Shown here in pieces: positions 28,841-38,463 of a DNA stretch of 64,000 nucleotides. Source of the DNA: Loigolactobacillus bifermentans DSM 20003 (GTDB taxonomy: Bacteria > Bacillota > Bacilli > Lactobacillales > Lactobacillaceae); contig NZ_AZDA01000003.1 in the NCBI RefSeq assembly GCF_001434575.1, positions 62,001 to 126,000 on the forward strand, written 5' to 3'. Numbering within the stretch: the stretch's first letter is position 1; each line of letters begins with the position of its first letter. A program made the position numbers and the translations under genes. Below the pieces are notes generated by a model, which had not been told where the DNA came from, ran no database searches, and worked only from the letters and a program-made list of their open reading frames with translations.

Positions 28841-29803
28841 TTAAGCAAATTGCTTGGCTAGGGATGCGGCACCGATCACACCAGCATCATTCCCTAAAAC
28901 AGCCAACCGTAATTTGGTTGAGTTGCGTACTTGTGGGAAAGTATATTCGTTAAAGTATTTTTGAACCCGCGTCAATAAGAAATCACCAGCTGCCGAAACA
29001 CCGCCACCGATCACGATATAGGCTGGATTTAAGGTATTGCCTAAGTTACCCAGTGCTAACCCTAAGAAATAGCTGACCCGCTCAACCACATTTAAAGCCA
29101 ACGGATCGTTGGCTTTAGCCAAATCAAATACAATCTTTGAACTGATTTCTTCACCGTCATCTAATTGCCGCTTCAAAGCAGAATCGCCAGCGTATTCTTC
29201 CGCCATATCCCGCGCAACCCGAACAACCCCTGTAGCAGAGGCAATGGTTTCCAAACAGCCTTTTTTACCACAAGTACATTGGTAACCGTTCGGGTCAACT
29301 GTGACGTGGCCGATTTCACCAGCAGCGCCAGCGAGACCATGCAACAGCTGACCGTTGGCAATAATGCCACCACCAATGCCAGTGCCAAGTGGGACTAAAA
29401 TGACATCGTCATCATTTTCACCTGCGCCTTGCCAGCGTTCGCCTAAAGCAGCCACATTGGCATCATTGTCAATGGCAAATTGAATGCCAGTACCTGCTTC
29501 AATTTGTGCTTTAACCGGTTGTAAGGTTTTCCAGTTTAAATTATAAGCGCCGATCACAGTTCCTTTTTGGATATCCACAGTACCCGGTGTCCCCATGCCA
29601 ATGCCGATAAATTGATCAGGTGTCATTTCAAACAAATCCAAATGATGGTTAATTGACGTAATAATGTCAGGGACAATGTGTGACCCTTCATCTAAAATAT
29701 TGGTATCAACGCTCCAACGTTGTTGAATTTCACCTGCTGGTGTCAAAATTGCAAACTTAATTGTAGTACCGCCTAAATCGACACCGATTAACTTTTTGTC
29801 CAT
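28841..29803 (-). CDS. glcK: Glucokinase, ROK family
   Basis: A 320-residue ATP-dependent glucokinase feeding glucose-6-phosphate into glycolysis. It shows GVDLGGTTIKFAILT (ATP site), GIGMGTPGTVD, DNDANVAALGERWQG, GTGIGGGIIANGQLLHG, the ROK zinc motif CTCGKKGCLETIAS and GGGVSAAGDFL. GGAGG precedes the ATG. It follows yqgQ by 19 bases, the classical Firmicute yqgQ-glcK pair. Confidence 0.97.
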   Translation of the reverse strand: MDKKLIGVDLGGTTIKFAILTPAGEIQQRWSVDTNILDEGSHIVPDIITSINHHLDLFEMTPDQFIGIGMGTPGTVDIQKGTVIGAYNLNWKTLQPVKAQIEAGTGIQFAIDNDANVAALGERWQGAGENDDDVILVPLGTGIGGGIIANGQLLHGLAGAAGEIGHVTVDPNGYQCTCGKKGCLETIASATGVVRVARDMAEEYAGDSALKRQLDDGEEISSKIVFDLAKANDPLALNVVERVSYFLGLALGNLGNTLNPAYIVIGGGVSAAGDFLLTRVQKYFNEYTFPQVRNSTKLRLAVLGNDAGVIGAASLAKQFA

Positions 29804-29822
29804 CTGTTATGAACCTCCATCA

Positions 29823-30053
29823 TCAATTTTCTTTCTTCTGCTTTGCTGCCTTTTCAACCTCAAGTCGATGTTCATGTTCTAAAACCATTTTTGCTTTGAT
29901 ATAAAGTTTTTGTTCAATAACCTTGGCCGCATAGAGATGGTCTAACTCAATTGCCATGAGTTCAATATCCCAGATTCGTTTGCCAACGTAAACATAAACA
30001 TTAAACTTCTTCAGTAATTGCTGTACATCATACAATGTTGTCACTTTGCTCAC
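29823..30053 (-). CDS. yqgQ: YqgQ family protein
   Basis: A 76-residue DUF910/YqgQ protein (MSKVTTLYDVQQLLKKFNVYVYVGKRIWDIELM, in part), a small helical protein possibly binding nucleic acid. The start is GTG after GATAGGTC. It is translationally linked to the rhomboid gene upstream and the glucokinase gene downstream, as in Bacillus. Function unproven. Confidence 0.93.
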   Translation of the reverse strand: MSKVTTLYDVQQLLKKFNVYVYVGKRIWDIELMAIELDHLYAAKVIEQKLYIKAKMVLEHEHRLEVEKAAKQKKEN

Positions 30054-30056
30054 GAC

Positions 30057-30728
30057 CTATCTCGGGTTCAAACCTAACCATAAAAAAGCACCTGCCGCAA
30101 TCATAAAAATCAGCGCTGCTGCAATACGTTTGACCACGGATAACCGCATATTGGGAATGCCCACAACCGTTGCGCCTAAAAAACCACCTAGTAAGCCGCC
30201 AACATGCCCCGCTAGATCTACCCCTGGCATCATGACATCAAACACCAAGTTCAACAAAATAAATAGCCCAAACTGTTGCCCAACTGCTCGTAACGCCGTG
30301 TTCTCACGAAACTCTGTCACAAGCATGAAAAAGGCGCCAAACAGGCCAAAAATTGCCGTACTGGAACCGGCCGATAAATTGGTATTAAACACAAAACTTG
30401 CGAGATTACCTGAAAAGCCACTTAACAAGTATAGCAAAATAAAACGCCAGTGACCAAACAGCATTTCAATTTGATTGCCAATAAAATAAATCGTCACTGA
30501 ATTAATGACCAAATGGGTCAAGCCAATATGTAAAAACATCGGGGTCAATAGCCGCCACCATTGTCCCGCTGCAATCAAATCATTGACCTTTGCGCCAAAA
30601 TCAACCAATACAATGCTATTTTCGCTACCACCGGCTAAAGTCATTAACAGATAGACTAATCCTTGGATCAATAAAAACAAATAAGTCGCCCAAGGTTGTG
30701 CTTGAAATTGACGCCATGTTCGCTGCAT
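30057..30728 (-). CDS. Rhomboid family intramembrane serine protease
   Basis: A 223-residue protein with six or more membrane segments, starting MQRTWRQFQAQPW after GGGAAGTG. The serine nucleophile motif is SAGSSTAIFGLFGAFF (S in G-x-S-x) and the catalytic His is in VDLAGHVGGLLGGFLGA; HIGLTHLVINSVTIY carries the conserved H-x-x-x-N segment. It cleaves membrane-spanning substrates. It is part of the 5-FCL/rhomboid/yqgQ/glcK operon. Confidence 0.95.
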   Translation of the reverse strand: MQRTWRQFQAQPWATYLFLLIQGLVYLLMTLAGGSENSIVLVDFGAKVNDLIAAGQWWRLLTPMFLHIGLTHLVINSVTIYFIGNQIEMLFGHWRFILLYLLSGFSGNLASFVFNTNLSAGSSTAIFGLFGAFFMLVTEFRENTALRAVGQQFGLFILLNLVFDVMMPGVDLAGHVGGLLGGFLGATVVGIPNMRLSVVKRIAAALIFMIAAGAFLWLGLNPR

Positions 30729-30732
30729 CAAA

Positions 30733-31287
30733 TCACTTCCCAATTGTTAAAAATATCTGTACCTTTTGATCAAAAGGCTCGACTGGCCACGTTACCGTTT
30801 CAAATTGTTGCACTGGCAGGACCAGACTTAACGTGCGTTGCGGATACTTGGCCAAAAAACGATCATAGTAGCCGCCACCAAAGCCTAAGCGCAGATGGTG
30901 ACTGGGCACGAAAGCTAGTCCTGGCACTAACATGAGATCAAATTCAGTTGCGGCGGTTGCTTCATTAAAGGCTGGCTCTTGCAAACCAAATTTACTTTTA
31001 ACCAACCTAGTAGTGGCTTCGTATGGCATAAATGCCATTTGCCGCTGCGGCATCACACGCGGTAAATAGACCTGTTTTCCAGCTGCTAATGCCTGCTGGA
31101 TCACTGGCCGTGTGTCAAGCTCAATGCCTTGGCTATACGTTAACGCCACCCGTTGTGCCTGCTGCCACAAGGGACTTGCAACCAACTGCTGATAAAGCTG
31201 TTCTGACTGTGCTTGTTTAAGCACTGGTATTTGCGCCAATGCCGTTAACTGCTGAATTTGTTGTTGTCGAACTTGTTTTTTATCCAT
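30733..31287 (-). CDS. 5-formyltetrahydrofolate cyclo-ligase
   Basis: A 184-residue enzyme converting 5-formyl-THF to 5,10-methenyl-THF with ATP. Signature parts are VYLPRVMPQRQMAFMPY, LVPGLAFVPSHHLRLGFGGGYYDRFL (in parts) and the N-terminal helix KKQVRQQQIQQL. The start is set at an ATG downstream of GAAAGGCG. It ends 4 bases before the rhomboid start. Length is normal. Confidence 0.95.
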   Translation of the reverse strand: MDKKQVRQQQIQQLTALAQIPVLKQAQSEQLYQQLVASPLWQQAQRVALTYSQGIELDTRPVIQQALAAGKQVYLPRVMPQRQMAFMPYEATTRLVKSKFGLQEPAFNEATAATEFDLMLVPGLAFVPSHHLRLGFGGGYYDRFLAKYPQRTLSLVLPVQQFETVTWPVEPFDQKVQIFLTIGK

Positions 31288-31316
31288 TTCATCAACGCCT
31301 TTCAAGATCTTGACGT

Positions 31317-31347
31317 ATAAAAAAACAGCAGGTACAAACCCGCTGTT
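31317..31347 (-). terminator. Terminator of rpmG
   Basis: AACAGC...GCTGTT hairpin extended by GGT/ACC, with seven or more T on the minus strand, overlapping the rpmG stop codon. Confidence 0.8.
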
Positions 31348-31495
31348 ACTTAGTTTCGCGATGTAACGTAACTTTCTTTTCGTTTGGGCAATATTTGTTT
31401 AATTCCAAACGATCAGGATTGTTACGGCGATTTTTGTTGGTTAAGTAGTTGCGATGGTGGCACTCTGTGCATTCCATAGTAATGTTAACACGCAT
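31346..31495 (-). CDS. rpmG: Ribosomal protein bL33
   Basis: A 49-residue 50S subunit protein ([19 protein letters not shown], in part; then [18 protein letters not shown] and HRETK). It has three cysteines: Cys9 and Cys12 in CTEC, and Cys36. The partner of Cys36 is replaced (CPNE), so the zinc ribbon is incomplete, a state seen in other lactobacilli. GGGAGGG is the SD. It is the short gene between the 5-FCL gene and the L,D-transpeptidase gene. Confidence 0.97.
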   Translation of the reverse strand: MRVNITMECTECHHRNYLTNKNRRNNPDRLELNKYCPNEKKVTLHRETK

Positions 31496-31613
31496 AGGAT
31501 AAACCCTCCCTGATCTATATTTTTCTGAACCTCTCGTTTCAAACGAGTTCTATCTTATCATTTTTTAGCGGACTTGGCTAGTCCTTTTACCGAGATTGTT
31601 AAGCTTTTTTACT

Positions 31614-32165
31614 TTACACCCTAATGACGACTTTCGTCCCCTTGGGCACTTGGTCATAAAGCCATTTCGCATCTGCCACTGATAAACGAATACAGCCGTG
31701 CGACGCCGCTTTATGGCCTAACTGTTGTGCTTGCTGCACGACATACCGGCCATGTTGATCTGTCGGAACTGTATGAAATAAATAAACGCCATGGTCCTTC
31801 CACGAAATCCAATAACGCGCGCCTTCACCAGACTTTTTATTGTAAAAAAACGGTCCCCGTTCAGCCTGAATGTGATAAGTTCCTAAAGGTGTGCTGTTAT
31901 CGCTGCCAGTTGAAGCGGCCATTGTGTATAACACTTGGTTCTTATTTTTAACATAGACCCGTTGTCGTCCAATTGAGACATCCAACCACACTTGATGGTA
32001 CTGTTTAAGCACCGGATAAGGCTTTGGCTCAGATGGCTGTCGCCAATTAACCGTCGTTTGTGCGGCAGCAGGTAGCTGCAAGCTAGAAATCCCGACACCT
32101 GCCAAACTCCCCATCACCAATAGACCACACAACCATCGCCAAAATGGTTGCCCATTTAATCGCAT
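31614..32165 (-). CDS. L,D-transpeptidase (YkuD)
   Basis: A 183-residue secreted enzyme. It has a signal peptide (RLNGQPFWRWLCGLLVMGSL, cleavage near AAAQT) and one YkuD domain starting VWLDVSIGRQRVYV. The active site is HGCIRLSVADAKWLYD, with the His and Cys of the HxxxxxxxxSHGCxR motif in KAASHGCIRLS. It forms 3-3 cross-links or attaches proteins to peptidoglycan in Gram-positives. GGGGG is upstream. It is monocistronic. Confidence 0.94.
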   Translation of the reverse strand: MRLNGQPFWRWLCGLLVMGSLAGVGISSLQLPAAAQTTVNWRQPSEPKPYPVLKQYHQVWLDVSIGRQRVYVKNKNQVLYTMAASTGSDNSTPLGTYHIQAERGPFFYNKKSGEGARYWISWKDHGVYLFHTVPTDQHGRYVVQQAQQLGHKAASHGCIRLSVADAKWLYDQVPKGTKVVIRV

Positions 32166-32238
32166 ACTGGCGTTTCCCCCTTTGATAAACGGTTGTTAAC
32201 GGTGTTCCATTGTAACGAAAACATTTCAAAAACACAAG

Positions 32239-35200
32239 TTAGTCCGCCCCTAGTAACTGATACCGCACATGACTTTGCCCCCCACCATCCATAACAACCT
32301 GTAATTGATTGGGAATGCGATCACGTAATGCTGCCACATGACTAATGATGCCAATCATTTGGTGCGTGGCATGCAGTGATTCCAAGGCATTCAGGGCCAC
32401 ATCCAAGGATTCGGCATCTAAGGAACCAAAGCCTTCATCAATAAACAGTGTTTCGATCCGCGTTTGACCATTTTGAGCTTGAATGACTTCACCAAAGGCC
32501 AATGCTAAGGCCAGTGATGCAATAAAGCTTTCCCCACCTGACAAGGTTTGAACGCTACGGACGGCCCCAACACTGTCATCAAAAATATTCAGCTCTAAGC
32601 CTGTTTGATTGCGATAACTCCCCGTCGCATCATTTAATTGTAATTGATAACGGCCATTGGTAAGCGGCAGCAAACGTTGATTCGCCACTTGCAGCACTTG
32701 CAATAAATATTGTTGTAACACATAGCGCTCTAAGCTTAACTTTTTCGCATTATTACCTGTCACCACGTTAACCAGTCGTGCCTGTTCAGATAGTGTTTTC
32801 AACGTTGTGGCCTGTTCCTTAAGGCCAGTGGTCAATTGCTGCTGATACTGTTGATTGGCTGCTAAGGACTGCTGTTGTTGGTAATAATCCGCAGTAACCG
32901 TTTCTAAAGCCGCCTGGGCCGATGCCAATGCTGCTTTTAAATCGGCTAAAATCGGTGGCTGTTGCTGGCCTAATTCTTGTTGCAATTGCTGGATCTCAGT
33001 GGTTAACGTCAACTGTTGGGTTTGATACGCCGCTACCTGCTTTTCTAACGTCGGTAAGGCCGTCACTTCAGTTAATGCCGTCACATAGTCCGTAAATGGG
33101 GCCCGAATGTGAGGCCAAATCGTCTGTAAACCAGTCTGTAGCGCATCACCTTGTTGCTGCAACTGCGCTTGTTGTTGTTTGAGTTGTGCTTGCTGTGTCA
33201 CTTGCTGAGCTTGTAAGCCCGCCAATTGCTGTTGGCCTTGTTGCTGGGCTTGTTGAACCTGCCGCTGTTGCTGATCAAAAGTCGCTAGATCAGCCGTTAA
33301 TTGCGCTAAGGCTTGTTGAAAAGCGGTGGCACTTTGATATTGCGCTGGCAGTTGCTGTTGCAGATCTTGCCGTTGCGTCTGTAACCGCGTTAAAGCAAGC
33401 TGTTGCGCCTGGATGGTTTGTTGTAATTCAGTGACCTTTGCCGCCTGGGTTTGCTGCTGCTTTTGCAACATTACCACTTGTTGCTGGGCCTGTTGGCTCC
33501 GCTGATAAGCTTGTTGAACGTCAGCCAATTTTGCTTGTAAGACTTGTTGCTGCTGCGTTAACGTGGCCTGTACTGCCGCCAACGTCACCGTCACATCAGG
33601 TGTCAGTTGACCGGCCTGTTGTAACGCAGCGATTAACGCTTGTTGCGCCTGCACCTGATCGTGTTGCTGCTGCGTCAGTTGCTGCTGCTGATTTTCAAGT
33701 TGCGTCGTCCGCTGGGTGACCAGCTGCTGCGCCTGGGCCAGGTCGGCTTCACTGGCCGTCACTTGTGCTTCTGTAACAGTCGTTGCTTGCACGGTTTGTG
33801 GTTCGATCGTATGGGTCGTTGCACCACAAACTGGACATGGTTGGCCTGGTTGCAGCAGTTGTTGTAACCGACTAATTTGCTCAGCTGCCCACTGACTTTT
33901 CAAACGCTGAGTCTGCGTGAGTTGCTGCTGACAAGCCTGATGCGCGGCCTGTTGTTGCTGCGTCGCCGTTGCCACCGCCGTCACTTGTTCCGCGACTGCA
34001 ACTGCCATCGCTTGTAACGCTGCGCCTTGCGCTTGCCAGGTCGTGAGTTGTTGCTGTTGTTGTTCAAGTGCCGTTCGCTGCTGAAGCTGATCTGACAACT
34101 GAGCGGCCTGCTGCTGGCACTGGGTTAATTTTTCCTGTAATTGTGTTGCTTGGCTTTGGGCTTGTTTAAACGCTGTTTGGTGTTGTTGCAATTCTTGTTG
34201 CGCTGCAGCCAAGTCTGCAGTGGTTTGTGCTAACTGTTCAACGGCCGGTTGTAACGCCTGCCAAACATGTAATTGTTGCCGTTGTTGCGCCATTGCAGGT
34301 TCTTGTTTTACGAGTGCTTGCGCTTGCTGTTGCAATTGTGTTAATTGTGCTTGTTGCTGTTGGATGGCCTGCTCTGTAGTGGCAATCACTTTTGTTTGTT
34401 GCGTCAGCTGCTGTTGCTGTTGCTGCCAATTTTCGAAAGTCGTCTGGTACTGCTGCAATTGCGTAAAGCGCTTGATCTGGGCTTTCCAAGTATCAACTTG
34501 TGCTTGCTGTGCGGCTAAAGTGGCGAGGGCTTGCTGTTTCTCAGTCAATGCGGTTTGCCACTTCACCAATTGTTCACCATGGTTTAAAGCGGTCTGGGCT
34601 TGTTGGACCACCGTTTGTTGCTGATCAACCGCTTGTTTCACTTGAACCAACGCCTGCCGTTGTGCTGTTAGCTCCTGTTTTAACAGTGGTGCCAAGCTCG
34701 TTGGATCTGTCACATCAGGTGTCCCGTTAGCCCAATGGATCTGTTGCACCAACTGGGTTAATTGGGCGAGCTTTGCTTTGGCCTGATTTTGGTGTTGATT
34801 GAAGACTTGCTGCATTTGTTGGGTCCATTTGGCATAACGTTCCGTTCCAAATAAACGGCGGAGCACTTGTTCCTTTTCGTCACTATTGGCAATTAAAAAA
34901 CGCCGAAATTCGCCTTGTGGTAATAAAATGATCTGAGCAAACTGATCCGCATCTAACTGCAACACGGCTTCTAAGGCCGCTTTCACGGTACCGGCCTTGG
35001 TGTGTTCCGCAATTTGTGTTTGATCTTGATAAATTTTTAGTGTGACCTTGGCAGGCTGCTTACGAAAACCAGTCCCGCGCTTTTTAGCCACCAGCTGTTC
35101 GGGTAGGCGGTGGAGCTCGTATTGTTTAGCCCCCGCTTGGAACCAAAACGTCACTTGCGTTAGCGCAGTGGGTTCTGCAAACTTAGACCGCATTTGTTGA

Positions 35201-35385
35201 CCTTGCCGCTCATTACCAGATGTTCGGTTAAACAGCGCAAAACACATGGCATCAAAAATCGTGGTTTTACCACTACCTGTTTTACCACTGATCAAAAACA
35301 CCGTATCACTGGCTAATTTCTGAAAATCAATGTCCGTATGACGGTAAGGCCCAAAGTTTTCTAAACGTAACCGTAAAGGCCGCAT
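32239..35385 (-). CDS. sbcC: Exonuclease subunit SbcC (Rad50-like)
   Basis: A 1048-residue SMC-like ATPase. Walker A ISGKTGSGKTTIFDAMC is at residues 33-49, the Q-loop LLPQGEFRRFL near 155, the zinc hook CPVC in QPCPVCGATTH in the middle, the signature VQTLSGGESFIASLALALAF and Walker B TLFIDEGFGSLDAES. With SbcD it cleaves hairpins and palindromes at stalled forks. The coiled coil is exceptionally rich in Gln (long Q-Q-Q runs), which creates Cys/Val-rich antisense frames. Its start overlaps the sbcD stop (TAATG). Confidence 0.97.
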   Translation of the reverse strand: MRPLRLRLENFGPYRHTDIDFQKLASDTVFLISGKTGSGKTTIFDAMCFALFNRTSGNERQGQQMRSKFAEPTALTQVTFWFQAGAKQYELHRLPEQLVAKKRGTGFRKQPAKVTLKIYQDQTQIAEHTKAGTVKAALEAVLQLDADQFAQIILLPQGEFRRFLIANSDEKEQVLRRLFGTERYAKWTQQMQQVFNQHQNQAKAKLAQLTQLVQQIHWANGTPDVTDPTSLAPLLKQELTAQRQALVQVKQAVDQQQTVVQQAQTALNHGEQLVKWQTALTEKQQALATLAAQQAQVDTWKAQIKRFTQLQQYQTTFENWQQQQQQLTQQTKVIATTEQAIQQQQAQLTQLQQQAQALVKQEPAMAQQRQQLHVWQALQPAVEQLAQTTADLAAAQQELQQHQTAFKQAQSQATQLQEKLTQCQQQAAQLSDQLQQRTALEQQQQQLTTWQAQGAALQAMAVAVAEQVTAVATATQQQQAAHQACQQQLTQTQRLKSQWAAEQISRLQQLLQPGQPCPVCGATTHTIEPQTVQATTVTEAQVTASEADLAQAQQLVTQRTTQLENQQQQLTQQQHDQVQAQQALIAALQQAGQLTPDVTVTLAAVQATLTQQQQVLQAKLADVQQAYQRSQQAQQQVVMLQKQQQTQAAKVTELQQTIQAQQLALTRLQTQRQDLQQQLPAQYQSATAFQQALAQLTADLATFDQQQRQVQQAQQQGQQQLAGLQAQQVTQQAQLKQQQAQLQQQGDALQTGLQTIWPHIRAPFTDYVTALTEVTALPTLEKQVAAYQTQQLTLTTEIQQLQQELGQQQPPILADLKAALASAQAALETVTADYYQQQQSLAANQQYQQQLTTGLKEQATTLKTLSEQARLVNVVTGNNAKKLSLERYVLQQYLLQVLQVANQRLLPLTNGRYQLQLNDATGSYRNQTGLELNIFDDSVGAVRSVQTLSGGESFIASLALALAFGEVIQAQNGQTRIETLFIDEGFGSLDAESLDVALNALESLHATHQMIGIISHVAALRDRIPNQLQVVMDGGGQSHVRYQLLGAD

Positions 35386-36503
35386 TATTTTTCCCCCTTT
35401 TCAACCGTGCGCAACTGTTCTTGCGCCCATTTTTGTTGGGCCGCCGTTAAGGCCGTTCCATTCAATGCTTGATAATAGTCAGCCAACAAGTCCAGCGGGG
35501 CAAGTTGTGCGACAGCTTGCGTTGCCTGGGTTAACTGGACGGCACCGGTTGCCCGCCGCACCTGCAACAAATGCGGGTAAATAGTTTGGAGCCGACCACG
35601 TAAATTTGGAATAATATCGTCATCCGTCAACGTAATCGCTAAATAATCATCGGTCGCTTGTTGCTCATAAAAAGTCGGTGTTAGTAACGTTTCAAAACTC
35701 GCATTTAACTGACGCAAATCTCGCAGCGGGTGTAAGGGCACAAACTGAGCCTGAAATGGCGCCGTATCCACGATCCAAACCCCTTTCGTCTGACTCGCTT
35801 CACCAACCGCAAATTTCAAAGGGGCACCGCTATACCGAATCCGGTCCTGGTGCAGTGCATCTTTGGAATGCAAATGCCCTAAGGCCACGTAATCAAAATC
35901 GGCCAATAAGGCTAATGGTACAATATCTAAACCACCAATCGTCAAGCTCGTCTCAGAACTCCCAATATCCCCACCAGCTGCAAAAAAATGGGCCACTAAA
36001 ACATGCTTTTTGTCCGGCAAAAATAACGTTTTTAATTTGGTGATCACAGCCTGCATAGCCTTGGCAATCGTGGTTAAGTCAGGATCATCAAAATATTGTC
36101 GGGCTGCAAAAGGTTCAAAATAAGGCAATAAGAAAAATTGCGTATCGCCTAGCACCACTGGTTCAAAGGCTTGCGCTAATTGCGTATGCAGGTAAAACGC
36201 CGTATTTTCAAACCAAGGGCTCCCAGTTGCTAACCGTGGTGCGCTATCATGATTCCCACTAATGGCCAATAACGGTAACTTTTGGTCTAAATTAATCGTT
36301 TGTAAGGTTTGATTGAGCAAATGCACGGTGGTTTCACTTGGCAAATGATGATCATACAAATCACCTGCAATGACCATGGCATCTACCTGTTCTCGTGCCG
36401 CAATCGTTTGAATTTGCGTTAAAATAGCTTGCTGATCGGCTAGCAAATCAAAGCCGTTTAATTTTTTGCCTAAATGCCAATCGGCTGTGTGTAAAAACCG
36501 CAT
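35385..36503 (-). CDS. sbcD: Exonuclease subunit SbcD (Mre11-like)
   Basis: A 372-residue calcineurin-type metallophosphoesterase and the nuclease partner of SbcC. Metal-ligand motifs are in order: TADWHLGKKLNG (D-x-H), AGDLYDHHLP (G-D), AISGNHDSAPRL (G-N-H-D), LVAHFFAAGGD and LGHLHSKD (G-H-x-H). The C-terminal cap contacts SbcC. GAAAGGGG precedes the start. It is the first gene of the two-gene operon. Confidence 0.97.
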   Translation of the reverse strand: MRFLHTADWHLGKKLNGFDLLADQQAILTQIQTIAAREQVDAMVIAGDLYDHHLPSETTVHLLNQTLQTINLDQKLPLLAISGNHDSAPRLATGSPWFENTAFYLHTQLAQAFEPVVLGDTQFFLLPYFEPFAARQYFDDPDLTTIAKAMQAVITKLKTLFLPDKKHVLVAHFFAAGGDIGSSETSLTIGGLDIVPLALLADFDYVALGHLHSKDALHQDRIRYSGAPLKFAVGEASQTKGVWIVDTAPFQAQFVPLHPLRDLRQLNASFETLLTPTFYEQQATDDYLAITLTDDDIIPNLRGRLQTIYPHLLQVRRATGAVQLTQATQAVAQLAPLDLLADYYQALNGTALTAAQQKWAQEQLRTVEKGEK

Positions 36504-36590
36504 ATCAGCACCCCTTTCAATTTAAAATACGCTAAAAAACGGTTTTCCTGTTAGCATAACAGAAAAACCGTTTTAAAGTGGCTTTCAAAA

Positions 36591-37391
36591 CTACAATTCA
36601 ACCCAATGATTGATTGGACCGAACTTATGGCCCACTGCAATTTCATTGGCAATCGCACGATGTGTAAATTGCTTAGCTGTCCGAATTGCTTGTTCGACTG
36701 ACTCGCCTTTTGCAATTTCAGCTGCAATACAAGCGGACAATGTATCACCAGTCCCGTTCACCCGGTCGGTTGGCACATAGTCTTCTTCTAGCCAGAAGTT
36801 TTTGCCATCTTCCAACAATACAAAATCACGTACAGTCGCTTGATCACCAGTATGCTTACCTTTGACGATCACATTCTTCGCGCCTAAAGCTTGTAACTTT
36901 GCAGCGGCTTCTTCAATATCGGCCTCTGTTGTTAAGGTTAAACCCGCTAGCTTTTGTGCTTCATAAAAGTTAGGCGTCAACACAGTTGCTAATGGAATCA
37001 ACTGGTCACATAACGTTTGATAAGCACTTTCTTCCAATAACATCGCGCCATGTTTGGTAATGATCACCGGATCAACCACTAATGGTCCAAAATCATACTT
37101 TTGATAATTTTGAGCAACAGCCTCAATGGTCGGTGTATCAGCCATCATGCCTGTTTTGCTAGCACGAACTTGAAAGTCATCTGCAATTGCTGCAAATTGT
37201 TGGCCAATAAATGCTGGCGAAAATGATTCGCTAGCGTGGATGCCATAAGAATTTCCTGCTACAGCAGCAGTCATCACAGAGATGCCATATGCCTTACGCG
37301 CCAAAAAAGTATTCATATCTGCCTGCATGCCTGCGCTCCCGTCGCAGTCTGAGCCAGCAATTGTCATTACTTGTGGATATTCATTTGCCAC
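36591..37391 (-). CDS. ThiD/PdxK-type pyrimidine or pyridoxal kinase
   Basis: About 266 residues. Ribokinase-fold kinase with MTIAGSDCDGSAGMQADMNTF, PLVVDPVIITKHGAML, VLTPNFYEAQKLAG, NVIVKGKH and the anion-hole motif DRVNGTGDTLSACIAA. The family phosphorylates hydroxymethylpyrimidine (ThiD) or pyridoxal; the CDGSAGMQAD and MTAAV features fit the PdxK/ThiD2 subtype, so the substrate is left open. GTG is chosen as the start because AAGGGTGATC lies just upstream; an ATG six codons earlier lacks an SD. Confidence 0.9.
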   Translation of the reverse strand: MANEYPQVMTIAGSDCDGSAGMQADMNTFLARKAYGISVMTAAVAGNSYGIHASESFSPAFIGQQFAAIADDFQVRASKTGMMADTPTIEAVAQNYQKYDFGPLVVDPVIITKHGAMLLEESAYQTLCDQLIPLATVLTPNFYEAQKLAGLTLTTEADIEEAAAKLQALGAKNVIVKGKHTGDQATVRDFVLLEDGKNFWLEEDYVPTDRVNGTGDTLSACIAAEIAKGESVEQAIRTAKQFTHRAIANEIAVGHKFGPINHWVEL

Positions 37392-37459
37392 ACGATCACC
37401 CTTTTTCATCAGTAAATTAATTCCATTATAGGCTTAAACTGTTTAAATAACTAGCGCTT

Positions 37460-38446
37460 TTAAAATTTGTTTTCGATGGACTCAATTTGTTTAAGGACCA
37501 CCGAAATCGTACCATCTGGCTGATTGATAAATTCAATTTGTTCTGGATCTTGGTAAACGGACTGTGGCACGATCAATTCGATGCCGTTATCTAATTTTAA
37601 CCGTTGTTTGCTTAAATGACGTTTCACTTTCGGACTTGCTGCTAAAGGTTGTGGGGCAGTAACTTGTTCCGTTAAGCGTTCTGTTAAGGCCTCTTGTGCG
37701 GCCTCCGTTGGAAAAACAGCCTCAGCTAATGCTGAAAGATCGACGGTTTCATCCTGATCAAGCTGCTGATAAAGTGTGGTTTGGGCCTGTGACGTTGCGG
37801 TAAACGTATCTTGACTAAAATCCTCGGCCACTGCAGTCACCGCCGCCTTGACCTCTTTCATCTGTTCGGTAGCCGTTAACGGTGCTGGCAACTTTAAGAA
37901 TCGTTCTGAAAAATAAGCGATTTTTTCGCCATCGACTGGAAAAACTTGATCTGCCAGCACATACTGTCCTGTGCTTAAGTTCAGACTAAACCCTTCACTG
38001 ATCTTCCGTTGCGGTGCCGGTAAAACGGCCTGATTTAAAATAATCTCATTGGTGATGCCTTCCTCTGTATAATTGAGAAAATGGGTGTATTCTTGCCCCT
38101 GATTTAACTTCAATAAGGCAAAATAAGCCACATCCGCTTCGGTATACCGCACACATAATAAATCGCCTCTTGGAATTTCGGCTTGCGGTGCCGTCAACTG
38201 ATATAATTGTTCTGACAGAGCTTGACTAGTCGCCATAAAATCATCAGCTGTAAATGAAACTGTCTTTAACCAGTGGTCCGTGGGTAGCGTATCTGACCGC
38301 AAATCTTGTTTTAAAAAATGTTGCAATAATTTTTCCAAATAACGGGCAACACCCGCTTCCTCTAAGTCAAGTGGTGCTGCCGCATAGAAGATATTGCCGC
38401 TAGCGCCGTCCACAATATGTAAAACAGCTTGTTCGATATAAATCAT
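37460..38446 (-). CDS. Nucleoid-associated protein (NdpA/YejK family)
   Basis: A 328-residue protein of the 37-kDa nucleoid-associated family. It begins IYIEQAVLHIVDGASG and has LCVRYTEADVAYFALLKLN and FPVDGEKIAYFSERFL, with an Ala/Thr/Gln-rich central region and a C-terminal beta segment (KLDNGIELIVPQSVYQ). Members bind DNA or nucleoid components with unclear function. Not linked in an obvious operon; it lies upstream of thiD and downstream of a strong terminator. Confidence 0.88.
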   Translation of the reverse strand: MIYIEQAVLHIVDGASGNIFYAAAPLDLEEAGVARYLEKLLQHFLKQDLRSDTLPTDHWLKTVSFTADDFMATSQALSEQLYQLTAPQAEIPRGDLLCVRYTEADVAYFALLKLNQGQEYTHFLNYTEEGITNEIILNQAVLPAPQRKISEGFSLNLSTGQYVLADQVFPVDGEKIAYFSERFLKLPAPLTATEQMKEVKAAVTAVAEDFSQDTFTATSQAQTTLYQQLDQDETVDLSALAEAVFPTEAAQEALTERLTEQVTAPQPLAASPKVKRHLSKQRLKLDNGIELIVPQSVYQDPEQIEFINQPDGTISVVLKQIESIENKF

Positions 38447-38463
38447 AAAGGCCTACTTTCCAT

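Noticed and set aside
34220-34624. A 134-codon Cys-rich + strand frame, and similar + strand frames at 33186-33867
   Set aside because: They are antisense to the Gln-rich coil of sbcC: CAA/CAG codons read as Cys, Val or Leu on the other strand. No SD, no promoter, no natural composition.
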